Below, in pieces: positions 1 to 9,363 of a stretch of 64,000 nt of DNA (position 1 is its first letter; every line of letters starts with the position of its first letter). Position numbers and translations under genes: made by a program. Location of the stretch: contig NZ_CP094494.1 in the NCBI RefSeq assembly GCF_022810765.1, positions 3,224,001-3,288,000 of the forward strand, read 5' to 3'. Below the pieces are notes generated by a model. It saw nothing but the letters and a program-made list of their open reading frames with translations. It ran no database searches and was not told where the DNA came from. This DNA comes from Winogradskyella sp. MH6 (GTDB lineage Bacteria > Bacteroidota > Bacteroidia > Flavobacteriales > Flavobacteriaceae).

Positions 1-822
1 TGCTGCTGCAAACGGATCTGCATTAGGATCCATCATTAGCTTTACTTCATTAGTAACGGCTTCTAAGTTGTTGAACTTTCCTTTTGGTTCTACACTTCCG
101 AAATAAGTATTTGGAAACGCCAAAAGGATATGCAAGTGTTTAGAAAAATAGAGGTAATTTAAAAAGATTAATATACCCACAATATGTAACCACCAAGCTG
201 AACGTTCTATAATATGTAACGTATCAGTATTATCTCCAAACCATGGTGCTATAAACTGCGAAATAACATTACCATGCCCTAAATTTTGAAACGTTGTGTC
301 TGTGGCATTCATTACTAGAAATAAACACATTAATACCACTTCAAAATACAAAATAATGTTACCATCATTCTTTGGCCAACCTTTCATTTCTGAACTAAGG
401 AAGCGTTTTAGTTTAATGACATTACGTCGTAACCAAAACACAACTACAGCAACGAGTACCAATACCGCTAAAATTTCGAAGGCACCAATTAGAAAACCGT
501 AAACAGACTCTGGTAAAACTTTAAGTCCTATACGATGTGTACCGAAAAGACCATCTATAATGATTTCTAAAACTTCAATATTAATAATGATAAAACCAAT
601 ATAAACTACAATATGCAGAAAGCCTGCTATTGGTCGTTTTACCATTTTGCTTTGCCCTAAAGCTATTCTGGCCATATTTCGCCAGCGTTCGCTCTTATGA
701 TCACTAGCATCGACTTCTCTACCAAGCTTAATGTTGCGAATAAGTGTCTTAATATTTTTTGCAAAATAACCGATACCCAAAACCAGGATAACTGCAAAAA
801 GTATATTTGGTATATATTCCAT
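1..822 (-). CDS. (Fe-S)-binding oxidoreductase, N-terminal membrane part (cut by window edge)
   Basis: An open frame starts with ATG at 820-822 (MEYIPNILFAVI...) and runs 274 codons off the left edge with no stop. The visible part is a membrane domain with several hydrophobic helices separated by basic loops, like the N-terminal region of the membrane-bound heterodisulfide-reductase-type Fe-S oxidoreductases common in Flavobacteriia. The cysteine-rich cluster-binding domains would lie outside the window, so the assignment rests on the membrane part and on context. It follows the MlaD gene by 5 bases, which makes cotranscription likely. The electron partner is unknown. Confidence 0.7.
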   Translation of the reverse strand, partial: MEYIPNILFAVILVLGIGYFAKNIKTLIRNIKLGREVDASDHKSERWRNMARIALGQSKMVKRPIAGFLHIVVYIGFIIINIEVLEIIIDGLFGTHRIGLKVLPESVYGFLIGAFEILAVLVLVAVVVFWLRRNVIKLKRFLSSEMKGWPKNDGNIILYFEVVLMCLFLVMNATDTTFQNLGHGNVISQFIAPWFGDNTDTLHIIERSAWWLHIVGILIFLNYLYFSKHLHILLAFPNTYFGSVEPKGKFNNLEAVTNEVKLMMDPNADPFAAA

Positions 823-827
823 AAAAA

Positions 828-1769
828 TTAATTCTTTTGGTCTTCTGTTGGTGGTTGATACGGAATTTCTTTCTTAGATAAAATCCTTCTGTATCGTGCA
901 GGATGTAATTTTATATCGAGTAATAACTCCTCCATTTCTTTAGACGCTGCTTCAAGATTATTATAAAGGGCATCGTCATTAAGTAGTTTACCAAGTGTAC
1001 CATCATTACTGTTTACACTTGCCAATAATGTATTTATTGAAGTTAAAGACTCATCAAACTTTGAAATGGTTTTAGCCAACTCTATATCTTTTATATCATC
1101 TGAAAGCTTCGATAAGTTTTCACTTGTTACACTGAAGCTACTCAGAATCTCTGCAATTTTATTGTCATTTTCTTTTATAACACCTTGAACAGAATAAGAT
1201 AAAGACTTAAAGGATTTAAGCGTAGCATTTAATTCTTCAATAGTACTTTTTAATCCAGCTTCTGAGTCATCAACTACCATCTTATTAAGATTGGTCATTA
1301 ATGTATCTGCTGAACGAAGAGTACTGTCTAAATCTGTACTTAGACCTGAAAAATTACTTTTTAATGAGGTGATTAAGCCTGGTTGTACTTCAGATGGAAT
1401 AAAATCACCTGGTTTAGCTAATTCTCCTTGGTTTGAATTTACAATAGCAAGCGCATTACCTCCCATTAAACCTGTTTCATAGAGTCTAATAACACTACTT
1501 TTAGAAAACTTTAATTTAGGATTTACGGAAAAATACACCCTAGTTTTACCAGTCTCAAAATCGTATTTAATCTCTTCTACCTTACCTACCTTATTACCTT
1601 TAACGGTTACAGAAGATGATGGACTGAGCGCATTATAATCAAACTCGGTATAATACGTATTGGTATTGGAGAAAAGATCATCTCCTTTTAAAAACGTAAA
1701 TAAATAAACGAAAAGGGCAATACCAGATAATACTAATACTGCTGTTTTAACTTCTCTAGAAATTTTCAA
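828..1769 (-). CDS. MlaD/Mce family lipid-transport protein
   Basis: A 313-residue protein with one N-terminal membrane anchor (about residues 8-25), then an Mce/MlaD domain (about 38-115, containing SVTVKGNKVGKVEEI and GLMGGNALAIV) and a long, mostly helical C-terminal region. In the family, such proteins form periplasmic hexamers that carry phospholipids between the inner and outer membranes for an MlaEF-type ABC transporter. No permease or ATPase gene adjoins it here. It lies between a cell-wall amidase and an Fe-S oxidoreductase on the same strand. A match to the Bacteroidota promoter element lies 22 bases upstream, so it may have its own promoter. Confidence 0.88.
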   Translation of the reverse strand: MKISREVKTAVLVLSGIALFVYLFTFLKGDDLFSNTNTYYTEFDYNALSPSSSVTVKGNKVGKVEEIKYDFETGKTRVYFSVNPKLKFSKSSVIRLYETGLMGGNALAIVNSNQGELAKPGDFIPSEVQPGLITSLKSNFSGLSTDLDSTLRSADTLMTNLNKMVVDDSEAGLKSTIEELNATLKSFKSLSYSVQGVIKENDNKIAEILSSFSVTSENLSKLSDDIKDIELAKTISKFDESLTSINTLLASVNSNDGTLGKLLNDDALYNNLEAASKEMEELLLDIKLHPARYRRILSKKEIPYQPPTEDQKN

Positions 1770-1791
1770 TGGGCTTAGATTTGATTGAAAA

Positions 1792-1799
1792 CAAAATTA
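1792..1799 (-). promoter_or_regulatory. TAnnTTTG promoter element of the mlaD-like gene
   Basis: On the minus strand the sequence reads TAATTTTG, a perfect match to the Bacteroidota -7 element, 22 bases before the mlaD-like ATG and inside the 54-base gap behind the amidase gene. Confidence 0.5.
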
Positions 1800-1823
1800 G
1801 GAATAAAATTATAAATAATAATT

Positions 1824-2954
1824 CTAATTAGTGGCAGATTTTAAAGCCTCGTCTAGCTCTATTTGCTCACCTTTTTTATTATAGGCAACCACAAAGCTAG
1901 AGGTATACCCTTTAGACTTTGCTTCTTCTTGTAGTTGCTTTACCTTATTGTAATCTGAAGTGCTTCCGTAAAAATACTTATAGAGTTTGCCTACTTTGAG
2001 TTTACTAATATCTGATAACCCATTAAAATTATAAGATTTCGTTTCTAAGTCTTTAGAACTCGCAGCAATCTGTACTTTAAAGGTAATGCCTTCATACACC
2101 AATGGTAAATTCTCTAAAGTCTCTACCGTTTCGGTATCTAGTTTTTCGGTGCCTAAAATACTGCTGCCTACATTATCATCTAGCTCTTTCTTGTAATCTA
2201 TAATAGCATCTTTTATTGCATTGGCAACTTTTACCTGACCACTTTTTGAATTTAAAAAAGCCCCTTCAGTTTTGTTGGTAATAAAACCTGTCTCTATTAA
2301 AACACTTGGCATATATGTATTATGCATAACCCATAAACTAGCTTGTTTTAAACCTCTACTTTTTCGCTTGGCTTTACCTTTAAAATTATCTTCAATTTTT
2401 CGTGCCAATACAATACTCTGTTCAACGTAAACTTCTTGCTCAATAGTTAAAGCAATGGTAGATTCTGCCGAGCTTGGATCAAAGCCCTCATAATGCTGTT
2501 CATAGTTATCCTCTAAAAAGATTACTTCGTTTTCAGCTTTAGCTACTGCCATATTTCGTTCTGAATTCTTAGCTCCTAAAACAAAAGTTTCAGTTCCAGA
2601 AGCTTGAGAATGATGAGCATTACAATGTATAGACACAAAAAGATCAGCATCTGCCTTATTAGCTATTTTTGCTCTGTTTTTTAACGTTACAAATACATCT
2701 GTTTTTCGCGTATATATAACCTTGAAATCATTATTCTTCTCTAGTTCTGCTCCTAATAATAATGTTATTTTTAATGCTATATCTTTTTCTTTGTAACCAT
2801 TCTCTGTAGGTCTCCCAGGATCATGACCACCATGACCTGCATCTAAAACCACAACAAACTTATCGTCTTGTGCATGTAATGATGTAAAGCATGTTAAAGA
2901 AGTGATAAAAGTGAGAACTATGAATACTATTATATATTTTCGTTTCGTTTGCAT
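1824..2954 (-). CDS. N-acetylmuramoyl-L-alanine amidase (Amidase_3) with SPOR-like C-terminus
   Basis: A 376-residue exported enzyme. It has a signal peptide (about 1-28, ending SLHAQ) and a zinc amidase domain starting VVLDAGHGGHDPG, where the His is the first metal ligand; the GYKEKDIAL Glu and the SIHCNAHH His follow in the usual order. The C-terminal 80 residues (ITFKVQIAASSKDL...) resemble a SPOR-type peptidoglycan-binding domain that directs such enzymes to division sites. It cleaves the bond between the glycan strand and the stem peptide. It is transcribed divergently from lptD, which matches the gene order I expect in flavobacteria. Confidence 0.92.
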   Translation of the reverse strand: MQTKRKYIIVFIVLTFITSLTCFTSLHAQDDKFVVVLDAGHGGHDPGRPTENGYKEKDIALKITLLLGAELEKNNDFKVIYTRKTDVFVTLKNRAKIANKADADLFVSIHCNAHHSQASGTETFVLGAKNSERNMAVAKAENEVIFLEDNYEQHYEGFDPSSAESTIALTIEQEVYVEQSIVLARKIEDNFKGKAKRKSRGLKQASLWVMHNTYMPSVLIETGFITNKTEGAFLNSKSGQVKVANAIKDAIIDYKKELDDNVGSSILGTEKLDTETVETLENLPLVYEGITFKVQIAASSKDLETKSYNFNGLSDISKLKVGKLYKYFYGSTSDYNKVKQLQEEAKSKGYTSSFVVAYNKKGEQIELDEALKSATN

Positions 2955-3058
2955 ATTTAATCTAACGGTTTATAAACTCGAATTATTACGCAGTATAGTT
3001 AGTAATATCTATTTTTAAACTTTAGAAATTTAATAAGATAATCACAAAAAAATATCTG

Positions 3059-3066
3059 TACTTTTG
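3059..3066 (+). promoter_or_regulatory. TAnnTTTG promoter element overlapping the annotated lptD start
   Basis: TACTTTTG is an exact match to TAnnTTTG. Its last three bases are the TTG that opens the lptD reading frame. If it is used as the -7 element, transcription would begin a few bases after that TTG, and translation would have to start further downstream. Confidence 0.5.
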
Positions 3067-5865
3067 GCGTTTCAAAAACCGAGCCATACTTTTACAAAAA
3101 TACATTTAAAAGGATTGCGTACAAATAGCTTACACATACTTTTTGCCTTGAGTTTTACAGTGTTTATCAACACTTTTAGCTTGGCTCAAGAATTACCAAA
3201 AAAGAACGAAGCAATTCTTTCTGAGCAAAAAACAGATTCTACTGTTGTTGCTAAGGATAAGATTGAAATTAATGCCGATTCGCTATTAAACCCACCACCA
3301 AACACAAAAGTAGTTGACTCTACCAAAAATGACTCCGTAAAAAAGGAAGGCTTCTTAAAAGATATCGTAACCTACAAGGCACAAGATTATGTGGCTGTAA
3401 ACCAAAAGAAACAGCAAATTAGGTTATACAATAAGGCTGAAGTAAAGTACGAAGACATGGAGATTACTGCTGGTGTTATAGTCATTGATTACAGCAAAAA
3501 CCTTGTATATGCTGGTAGAATTAAAGACTCTACAGGCTATTCGCAAAAACCTGTATTTACACAAGGTGCTAATGTTATAGAACCAGATTCTATTATTTTC
3601 AATACCGACTCTAGAAAAGCATTAATTTTTAACTCTGTAACCGAACAAAGTGGTGGAACGGTAATTGCCGAGCGAACAAAGAGAGAAAACGACTCTGTAT
3701 ATTTTATTTCGCAAGGTAAATTTACCACCTCAGAAAACATTGAAGACCCTGAGTATTATATTAAAATGAATAGGGCTAAAATAGTACCAAACAAAAAGAT
3801 TGTAACTGGTATGAGCCAAATGTACATTTATGATGTACCTACACCTATTGCCATTCCTTTTGCATATTTTCCAATGTCTAAAAAGCAAACTTCTGGTATT
3901 ATTTTTCCTTCGTTTGGTGAAGATACTGGTAACGACAGAGGCTATTTTTTACAAAACGGAGGTTACTATTTTGCTATAAGTGATTATCTAGATTTAGCAG
4001 TATTAGGAGATTATTATACCAATGGTAGTTATGGCTTAAGGCTACAAAGCAACTATGCTGTACGTTATAAATTTAGAGGTAATTTTAGCTTTAGATACGA
4101 GAACCTGATTAATAGCGAGCGTGGTTTCCCAGATTTTTCAAAAAGTACCATTTACAATATTAGATGGTCGCATAGCCAAGACGCCAAAGCCAATCCGAAT
4201 TCAAGATTTTCAGCATCGGTAAACTTAGGTAGTAGCCAGTATTTTACACAGTCTATCAATCAAATTAATCAGTCAAATTTTTTAACCAATACCCTAGCCT
4301 CTTCGGTATCGTATTCTAAGACATTTCAGGGAGAACCTCAGGTAAATCTAAGTTTATCTGCTACGCACAACCAAAACACCAATACCGAAGCCATCAATTT
4401 AACCTTGCCAACCATGCAAGCGTCCATGACCAGAGTGTATCCGTTTGCACCTAAATCTGGTACTAAAAAAGGGATAATTCAAAACGTTAACTTTCAGGTA
4501 AATGCCAGAGGTGAATACCGTATTAACACTACCGATTCCCTATTCGGAAAAAGTGAAATGTTTGATGATGCTCGTGCTGGTATGCGTTACTCTATACCAG
4601 TAACCACAAACTTTAAGGTTTTTGATCATTTTAGCGCAAGTGTTAATGCTAATTTTGAAGAAAACTGGACCCTAAAAACGGTAAACAAGTCTTGGGACAT
4701 TGTCAATCAGGAAGAAATTGAAATTGTAAAAAATGGTTTTGACCGTTATTTAACCTACAACTTTGGTGCAAGTATTGGTACAACTTTGTATGGTATGTAC
4801 AACTTTCAGAAAAAGGGAAAAGATCCAAAAATACAAGCTATTAGACATGTTATGCGTCCGTCTATAAGCTATAATGTTTCTCCTGCTTTTGATCAATACT
4901 ATGAAACTTACGATGTTATAGATGCCGATGGCACCACAAGCGATCAAGTAGAATACACGCGCTTTGAGAATTCACTCTTCGGAAGACCTGGTAACCGCTA
5001 CTCTAGTAGTATCGGTCTTACAGTTGGTAATAATTTTGAAGCCAAAATACGTGCTAAAGATTCAACCGAAACAGAGCCTAAAAAAATCTTTCTATTAAAT
5101 AACCTTAACTTAACTACATCTTACGATTTAGCAGCAGATTCCTTAAACTGGAGTCCACTAAGAGTTACCGGAGGAACCCAAATTCTTAATAAGAAGATGA
5201 ATATTAACTTTGGCATGACCTTAAATCCGTATGCTTTAGACAGCAACAATAATCTCATCAATAAGTTCAATATTAATAATGGTGGAAGTTTATTCCGTAT
5301 GACATCAGCTAATTTAAATCTTAGCTACAGCTTAAATAACGATACATTTTCTGGAAAGGATAAAGAGGAAGAAAGAGACGAAGAAGCAGACCGTCGTTCT
5401 GCAACCGCCAATGCAAGAGCAGACGACCTCTTTGGTGTATCTCAAGATTTTGCAGATCAGCGACTCGGTGACCAGAAAAAAGACAAAAGCAAAGAAGATG
5501 AAGAAAATAATGAGTTCTACAACTATAAAATGCCTTGGAGTCTGAGATTGTCTTATGCTGCCAACTATAACAACAATAGACGACAAGACGAAATAACCTC
5601 GCACTCCTTAATGTTTTCTGGTGATGTAGAATTGTCTCCGCGTTGGTCTATTGGTGCATCATCTGGTTACGATTTTTTAAACCAAGGCTTTACCTTTACA
5701 CAATTACGTTTTGAACGCGATTTACTAAGTTGGAGAATGAATTTTACTTGGGTACCTTTTAGTAACCGTAGCTCATGGAACTTTTTTATAGGTATTAAGT
5801 CTAACTTACTTAAAGATTTAAAATACGATCAACGTAGGCAACCAGACCGTCAATTGGGCAATTAG
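3064..5865 (+). CDS. lptD: LPS-assembly outer-membrane protein LptD
   Basis: A 933-residue outer-membrane protein. It has a signal peptide (about residues 20-41, ending FSLAQE), an OstA-type beta-jellyroll region (about 100-250, for example KAEVKYEDMEITAGVIVIDY) and a long C-terminal beta-barrel rich in alternating aromatic strands. A highly charged insert (about 760-818) interrupts the barrel. In the family, LptD and LptE insert lipopolysaccharide into the outer leaflet; no lptE is seen here. The longest frame begins with TTG at 3064, which overlaps a promoter match. The next usable start is TTG at 3115, which would still keep the hydrophobic signal core, so the N-terminus is uncertain. Confidence 0.88.
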   Translation: MAFQKPSHTFTKIHLKGLRTNSLHILFALSFTVFINTFSLAQELPKKNEAILSEQKTDSTVVAKDKIEINADSLLNPPPNTKVVDSTKNDSVKKEGFLKDIVTYKAQDYVAVNQKKQQIRLYNKAEVKYEDMEITAGVIVIDYSKNLVYAGRIKDSTGYSQKPVFTQGANVIEPDSIIFNTDSRKALIFNSVTEQSGGTVIAERTKRENDSVYFISQGKFTTSENIEDPEYYIKMNRAKIVPNKKIVTGMSQMYIYDVPTPIAIPFAYFPMSKKQTSGIIFPSFGEDTGNDRGYFLQNGGYYFAISDYLDLAVLGDYYTNGSYGLRLQSNYAVRYKFRGNFSFRYENLINSERGFPDFSKSTIYNIRWSHSQDAKANPNSRFSASVNLGSSQYFTQSINQINQSNFLTNTLASSVSYSKTFQGEPQVNLSLSATHNQNTNTEAINLTLPTMQASMTRVYPFAPKSGTKKGIIQNVNFQVNARGEYRINTTDSLFGKSEMFDDARAGMRYSIPVTTNFKVFDHFSASVNANFEENWTLKTVNKSWDIVNQEEIEIVKNGFDRYLTYNFGASIGTTLYGMYNFQKKGKDPKIQAIRHVMRPSISYNVSPAFDQYYETYDVIDADGTTSDQVEYTRFENSLFGRPGNRYSSSIGLTVGNNFEAKIRAKDSTETEPKKIFLLNNLNLTTSYDLAADSLNWSPLRVTGGTQILNKKMNINFGMTLNPYALDSNNNLINKFNINNGGSLFRMTSANLNLSYSLNNDTFSGKDKEEERDEEADRRSATANARADDLFGVSQDFADQRLGDQKKDKSKEDEENNEFYNYKMPWSLRLSYAANYNNNRRQDEITSHSLMFSGDVELSPRWSIGASSGYDFLNQGFTFTQLRFERDLLSWRMNFTWVPFSNRSSWNFFIGIKSNLLKDLKYDQRRQPDRQLGN

Positions 5866-6011
5866 ATATGCTAGACAACTTAGATTGTTAGAGTTTTAGA
5901 CAAAAACATCCATGATATTATGAAAGCCCACAATGGACATTTTGCGAATAATCATCACCCTAAATAACAATTAAACAACTGAACCCTAGTATCTTGACAA
6001 AATTTAAATAG

Positions 6012-6392
6012 ATGAAAAAAATTATTAACACACCAAACGCTCCTGCTCCTATAGGACCTTATAACCAAGCTGTTTTAGTTGGCAATACCTTATATACTTC
6101 CGGACAAATAGCATTACATCCTAAGACTATGCTATTGGTTACGGATACTATTGAGGAAGAGACAAAACAGGTTATGGAAAACATGAAAGCGGTCTTAGCT
6201 GCTGCAGACATGACCTTTGAAAATGTTATTAAAACATCTATCTTCATTAGCGACATGCACAATTTCGCTAAGATCAATACCGTTTATGCCACCTATTTTA
6301 ACGAAGACACAGCTCCTGCCAGAGAGACTGTAGAAGTCGCTAACCTACCTAAATTTGTAAATGTAGAGATTAGTATGATTGCGGTTAAATAA
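6012..6392 (+). CDS. ridA: RidA family reactive enamine/imine deaminase
   Basis: A 126-residue protein matching the RidA/YjgF family along its whole length. It has the N-terminal IGPYNQAVLVGNTLYTSGQ segment, the central VIKTSIFISDMHNFAKIN segment and the active-site Arg104 in PARETVEV. RidA trimers hydrolyse reactive 2-aminoacrylate and related imines released by pyridoxal-phosphate enzymes. It lies 146 bases after lptD, a spacer in which I see no promoter match, and is followed by a hairpin that probably ends the transcript. Confidence 0.95.
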   Translation: MKKIINTPNAPAPIGPYNQAVLVGNTLYTSGQIALHPKTMLLVTDTIEEETKQVMENMKAVLAAADMTFENVIKTSIFISDMHNFAKINTVYATYFNEDTAPARETVEVANLPKFVNVEISMIAVK

Positions 6393-6429
6393 AGCAAATC
6401 AAAATCCTTTTGGGTGTTTAGAAGTGAGC

Positions 6430-6492
6430 CAGAAACTGTAAATAAACTATATGTGTTTTAACTATTAGTTTTAGTTCTGTCTGGTTTTTTAT
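6430..6492 (+). terminator. Probable terminator after ridA
   Basis: CCAGAAACT near 6431 can pair imperfectly with AGTTCTGTCTGG near 6472-6483, followed by TTTTTT. It lies between the convergent ridA and OsmC genes. Confidence 0.5.
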
Positions 6493-6893
6493 TCAGTTAG
6501 TTTTTCAATTTTACCATTTATGCTACACGAGCTTTTGACTGTATTAAATATTGTTCCAAATTTCTCTATGTTCTTTTTGAGCAAATCAATATTTAAACTA
6601 TTGTCTTGAGTGTAGATTTTCAACTCATAATTTAACTCGTCCATCCTTGGTGGTTTTTCGAGACGTGTTGCACTAACTATTAATTCTGCATTAGAATATT
6701 CAAAATTCATTAAATGCGAAAAACGTTCAACATTCTTAAGTATACATGCAGAAAAAGAGCCTAAAAACAGTTCGGCCGGATTTGGCAAATCATCAGCTGA
6801 TTCTGATGTAATTCCAAAAGCAATTTCAGATGATTTGATTTTTATTGAAGCATTGTTTTCTGAAATTGAGCTTGCCTTACTAAAATACTTCAT
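6489..6893 (-). CDS. OsmC family peroxiredoxin-like protein
   Basis: A 134-residue protein of the OsmC/Ohr fold. The two redox cysteines are present: Cys50 in LGSFSACIL and Cys123 in VKSSCSING. Between them is the usual strand-helix pattern. Family members reduce organic hydroperoxides using these cysteines. It is a single gene, convergent with ridA and 89 bases before the YwqK-like gene; no promoter consensus was found upstream. It could belong to the general OsmC branch rather than Ohr; the sequence alone does not decide this. Confidence 0.88.
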   Translation of the reverse strand: MKYFSKASSISENNASIKIKSSEIAFGITSESADDLPNPAELFLGSFSACILKNVERFSHLMNFEYSNAELIVSATRLEKPPRMDELNYELKIYTQDNSLNIDLLKKNIEKFGTIFNTVKSSCSINGKIEKLTE

Positions 6894-6982
6894 AAGCCTT
6901 GTTATAATATTTTATTCTGAATTAGTTTAACATTTTGGTCGTAAAGAACTAGCTACACTTCATGTCTTAAAGTTAGCAACTG

Positions 6983-8269
6983 CTACTCTTTAACAATGCC
7001 ATCTACATATGTTTTTGTTTTGGTTAGTTTACCGTTTTCATCATAGTAATTTACGGTACCATTGCCATGTACTAAAGTACCTTTATCAAGGATGTTGCCT
7101 TTATTATCATAACAAGAGATAATATCCATAAATTTACCATCATCCCATAATCTTATTTGATAGAGACTATTATTTCTATGATAAATTTTCCACTCTCCTG
7201 TGGCTTTACCGTTAGTAAAGTTTCCAATTTCTTGTAACTGTCCATTATCGTGATAATGTTTCCATTCTCCAATTTTCTTATAATTTTCACGTATTCCGAC
7301 AGCTGATAATTGGCCATTCTCATGATAAGACTTCCACACTCCTTGTGATCCAAAAGTTCCTATTTCAGATAATTGACCATTGTCGTAGTAGAATTTCCAT
7401 TCACCTATTTTTTTACCATTTTCTGTATATCCTATTTCAGATAATTGACCGTTTTCATGATAATGTTTCCATTCACCAGTAGTTTTATCATTTTTATAAT
7501 GCCCTATCCCAGATAATTGACCATTATCATGATAAACTTTCCATAGGCCTTCTAATTCGCCAGCTTTAAAAACTCCTATCTCAGCTAATTGACCATTTTC
7601 ATGGTATATTTTCCATTCATCTACCTGATCATCATTTTCAAAGGTTCCTACAGCAGCCTGTTTACCATTTTCATGGTATTTTTTCCATGTGCCATCTAGT
7701 TGTCCATTAGCATTATATAATACTACTCTTTCTAATTGACCTGCTTCATAATAATACTTCCATTCACCTACCTTTATGTCATTATCATAGCTTCCTATTA
7801 TAGATAATTTACCATTCTCAAAATAACTTTTCCATTCACCAGCCTTTTGTCCAGTAGTATTATAGTTTTCTACCAGTTCCAATTGACCATTCTCATAATA
7901 GTACTTCCATTCACCCACTTGTTTTCTGTTTTCATAACTTCCCACACCCATTAATTGTCCACTTTCATGATAGGTTTTCCATATACCGACAGTAATACCA
8001 TTCTCAAATGTTCCAACTGTTTCTAATTTACCATTTTCATAATAAAACTTCCACTCACCAGTATTTTTATCATTGTCATAGTGTCCTATTTTAGATAACT
8101 TTCCATTTTCATAATAATACTTCCATTCGCCTGTGGCTTTTCCATTTGTATCGAGTTTTCCTATTTCAGATAATTGACCATTGTCATAATATTCCTTGTG
8201 TAATTCTTGAGCATAGAAAAAGTTAGTAGTTACGACTAACATAAGTAAAAAAAATAAGGTTTTTTTCAT
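6983..8269 (-). CDS. YwqK/MORN-like repeat protein, secreted, 14 repeats
   Basis: A 428-residue protein with a signal peptide (about 1-20, ending FFYAQE). The rest is built of tandem units of about 23-28 residues following the pattern YxxNGQLxxIGxxxNGKxxGEWK. I count 14 copies of the WK core. One unit, near EIGTFGSQGVWKSYHENG, is shortened. Databases often call such proteins 'toxin-antitoxin system YwqK family antitoxin', but no toxin gene is adjacent and the protein is predicted to be exported, so that label is probably misleading here. The beta-hairpin repeats suggest a surface or periplasmic binding scaffold; the function is unknown. Confidence 0.85.
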   Translation of the reverse strand: MKKTLFFLLMLVVTTNFFYAQELHKEYYDNGQLSEIGKLDTNGKATGEWKYYYENGKLSKIGHYDNDKNTGEWKFYYENGKLETVGTFENGITVGIWKTYHESGQLMGVGSYENRKQVGEWKYYYENGQLELVENYNTTGQKAGEWKSYFENGKLSIIGSYDNDIKVGEWKYYYEAGQLERVVLYNANGQLDGTWKKYHENGKQAAVGTFENDDQVDEWKIYHENGQLAEIGVFKAGELEGLWKVYHDNGQLSGIGHYKNDKTTGEWKHYHENGQLSEIGYTENGKKIGEWKFYYDNGQLSEIGTFGSQGVWKSYHENGQLSAVGIRENYKKIGEWKHYHDNGQLQEIGNFTNGKATGEWKIYHRNNSLYQIRLWDDGKFMDIISCYDNKGNILDKGTLVHGNGTVNYYDENGKLTKTKTYVDGIVKE

Positions 8270-8394
8270 AGTGTATAAGTTTTGTATAGGGCTTAATAAG
8301 GTTCTTATAAAACCATTAGTTTAGGATTAAAATTACTGTTTTTTTTAAAGTATTGCATTAAATTGGGTTGCGCGTATCGTATCTGTGTAGTTTG

Positions 8395-9111
8395 TTATGC
8401 GACATTAACATTAAATAAATAACCAACTAAAGCCGTGAGTCCCATTGCAACTGTTCCCCAAAAAGTAATTCGGATTATTGCTTTGCCAATACTCGAACCA
8501 CCAGTTTTAGCTGCCAATGCACCTAGAATTATTAGAAAAAATAGTGCAAAACCATAAAGTGAATATTCCATACTTGAAAGAGGCAGAAATAATGTTACTA
8601 AAAAAGGCAGTAGCCCTCCTACTGTAAAAGCTGCACCAGAAGCAAAAGCAGCTTGTATTGGTTTAGCTTGACTGATTTCATTAATTCCTAATTCGTCTCT
8701 AATATGAGCTCCCAAAGCATCATGCTCTGTTAATTCTTTAGCCACTGTTAATGCTGTCTCTTTTTTAAGTCCTCTTTTTTCATAAATTTCGGCGAGTCGT
8801 TGTAATTCAATTTCTGGCATTTCATTGAGTTCTTCCTTTTCGCGCTCAATATCAGCTTTTTCAACATCTGTTTGCGAACTCACAGAAACATATTCTCCTG
8901 CTGCCATTGATAAAGCTCCAGCAACTAATCCGGCTAACGTAGCCAAAATAATTGGCTCTCGCATATCACTAGCTGCTGCAACTCCAATTGCAATACTGGC
9001 AGTAGATAATATACCATCATTAGCTCCTAGTACAGCTGCTCTCAACCAATTGCTCCGATTTATATAATGAGGTGCTAAGTAATCCTCAAATTCGTCTATG
9101 TTTTCTGCCAT
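8395..9111 (-). CDS. VIT1/CCC1 family iron/manganese transporter
   Basis: A 238-residue membrane protein. The N-terminal motif NWLRAAVLGANDGILSTASI and the following GALSMAAGEYVSVSSQTDVEKADIE match the VIT family. The family metal-binding cytoplasmic helix pair is seen as the Glu-rich stretch at about 85-140. Hydrophobic segments near 150-235 complete the five-helix topology. Family members export or sequester Fe2+ or Mn2+ using the proton gradient. It stands alone between the YwqK-like gene and a 252-base gap, with no obvious regulator. Confidence 0.9.
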   Translation of the reverse strand: MAENIDEFEDYLAPHYINRSNWLRAAVLGANDGILSTASIAIGVAAASDMREPIILATLAGLVAGALSMAAGEYVSVSSQTDVEKADIEREKEELNEMPEIELQRLAEIYEKRGLKKETALTVAKELTEHDALGAHIRDELGINEISQAKPIQAAFASGAAFTVGGLLPFLVTLFLPLSSMEYSLYGFALFFLIILGALAAKTGGSSIGKAIIRITFWGTVAMGLTALVGYLFNVNVA

Positions 9112-9134
9112 TTATTGTATGTATTTAAATTAAC

Positions 9135-9206
9135 TACCATGTCCAGTACATCCAAACTAAGTTCGGTGTTTTATTCCAAAACGCAAAACATTCTTAATGA
9201 ACTTAC
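9135..9206. repeat. Dispersed intergenic repeat, copy 1 (degenerate)
   Basis: This stretch contains CTAAGTTCGGTGTTTTA and TCTTAATGAACTTAC. Both resemble segments in the same order in the spacer at 16122-16325 (CTAAGTTCGGTCTTTTA and GCTTAATGAGTTTAC). It lies upstream of the VIT gene and no gene was found in it. Confidence 0.45.
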
Positions 9207-9293
9207 ACCTTAAATTGGGTCTCACCTATCCGTCTCATAAATAAAAATAGCCTTTTTTTTAACTCACTGTTCAGTTTGAAAAATATTCATATT

Positions 9294-9333
9294 AAAAAAG
9301 AAAAGCGGTTCAAGTTTACACTTAAACCGCTTT
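9294..9333 (-). terminator. Rho-independent terminator of the ygiD-like gene
   Basis: On the minus strand, AAAGCGGTTTAAG pairs with the facing CTTGAACCGCTTT and is followed by a T-rich TTTTCTTTT. It lies 31 bases beyond the stop codon of the dioxygenase gene. Confidence 0.8.
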
Positions 9334-9363
9334 ATTCTATATACAATAATAGTTCTACTATTT

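Noticed and set aside
6983..8269. YwqK-like protein as part of a toxin-antitoxin pair
   Set aside because: It has a signal peptide and no toxin-like gene on either side.
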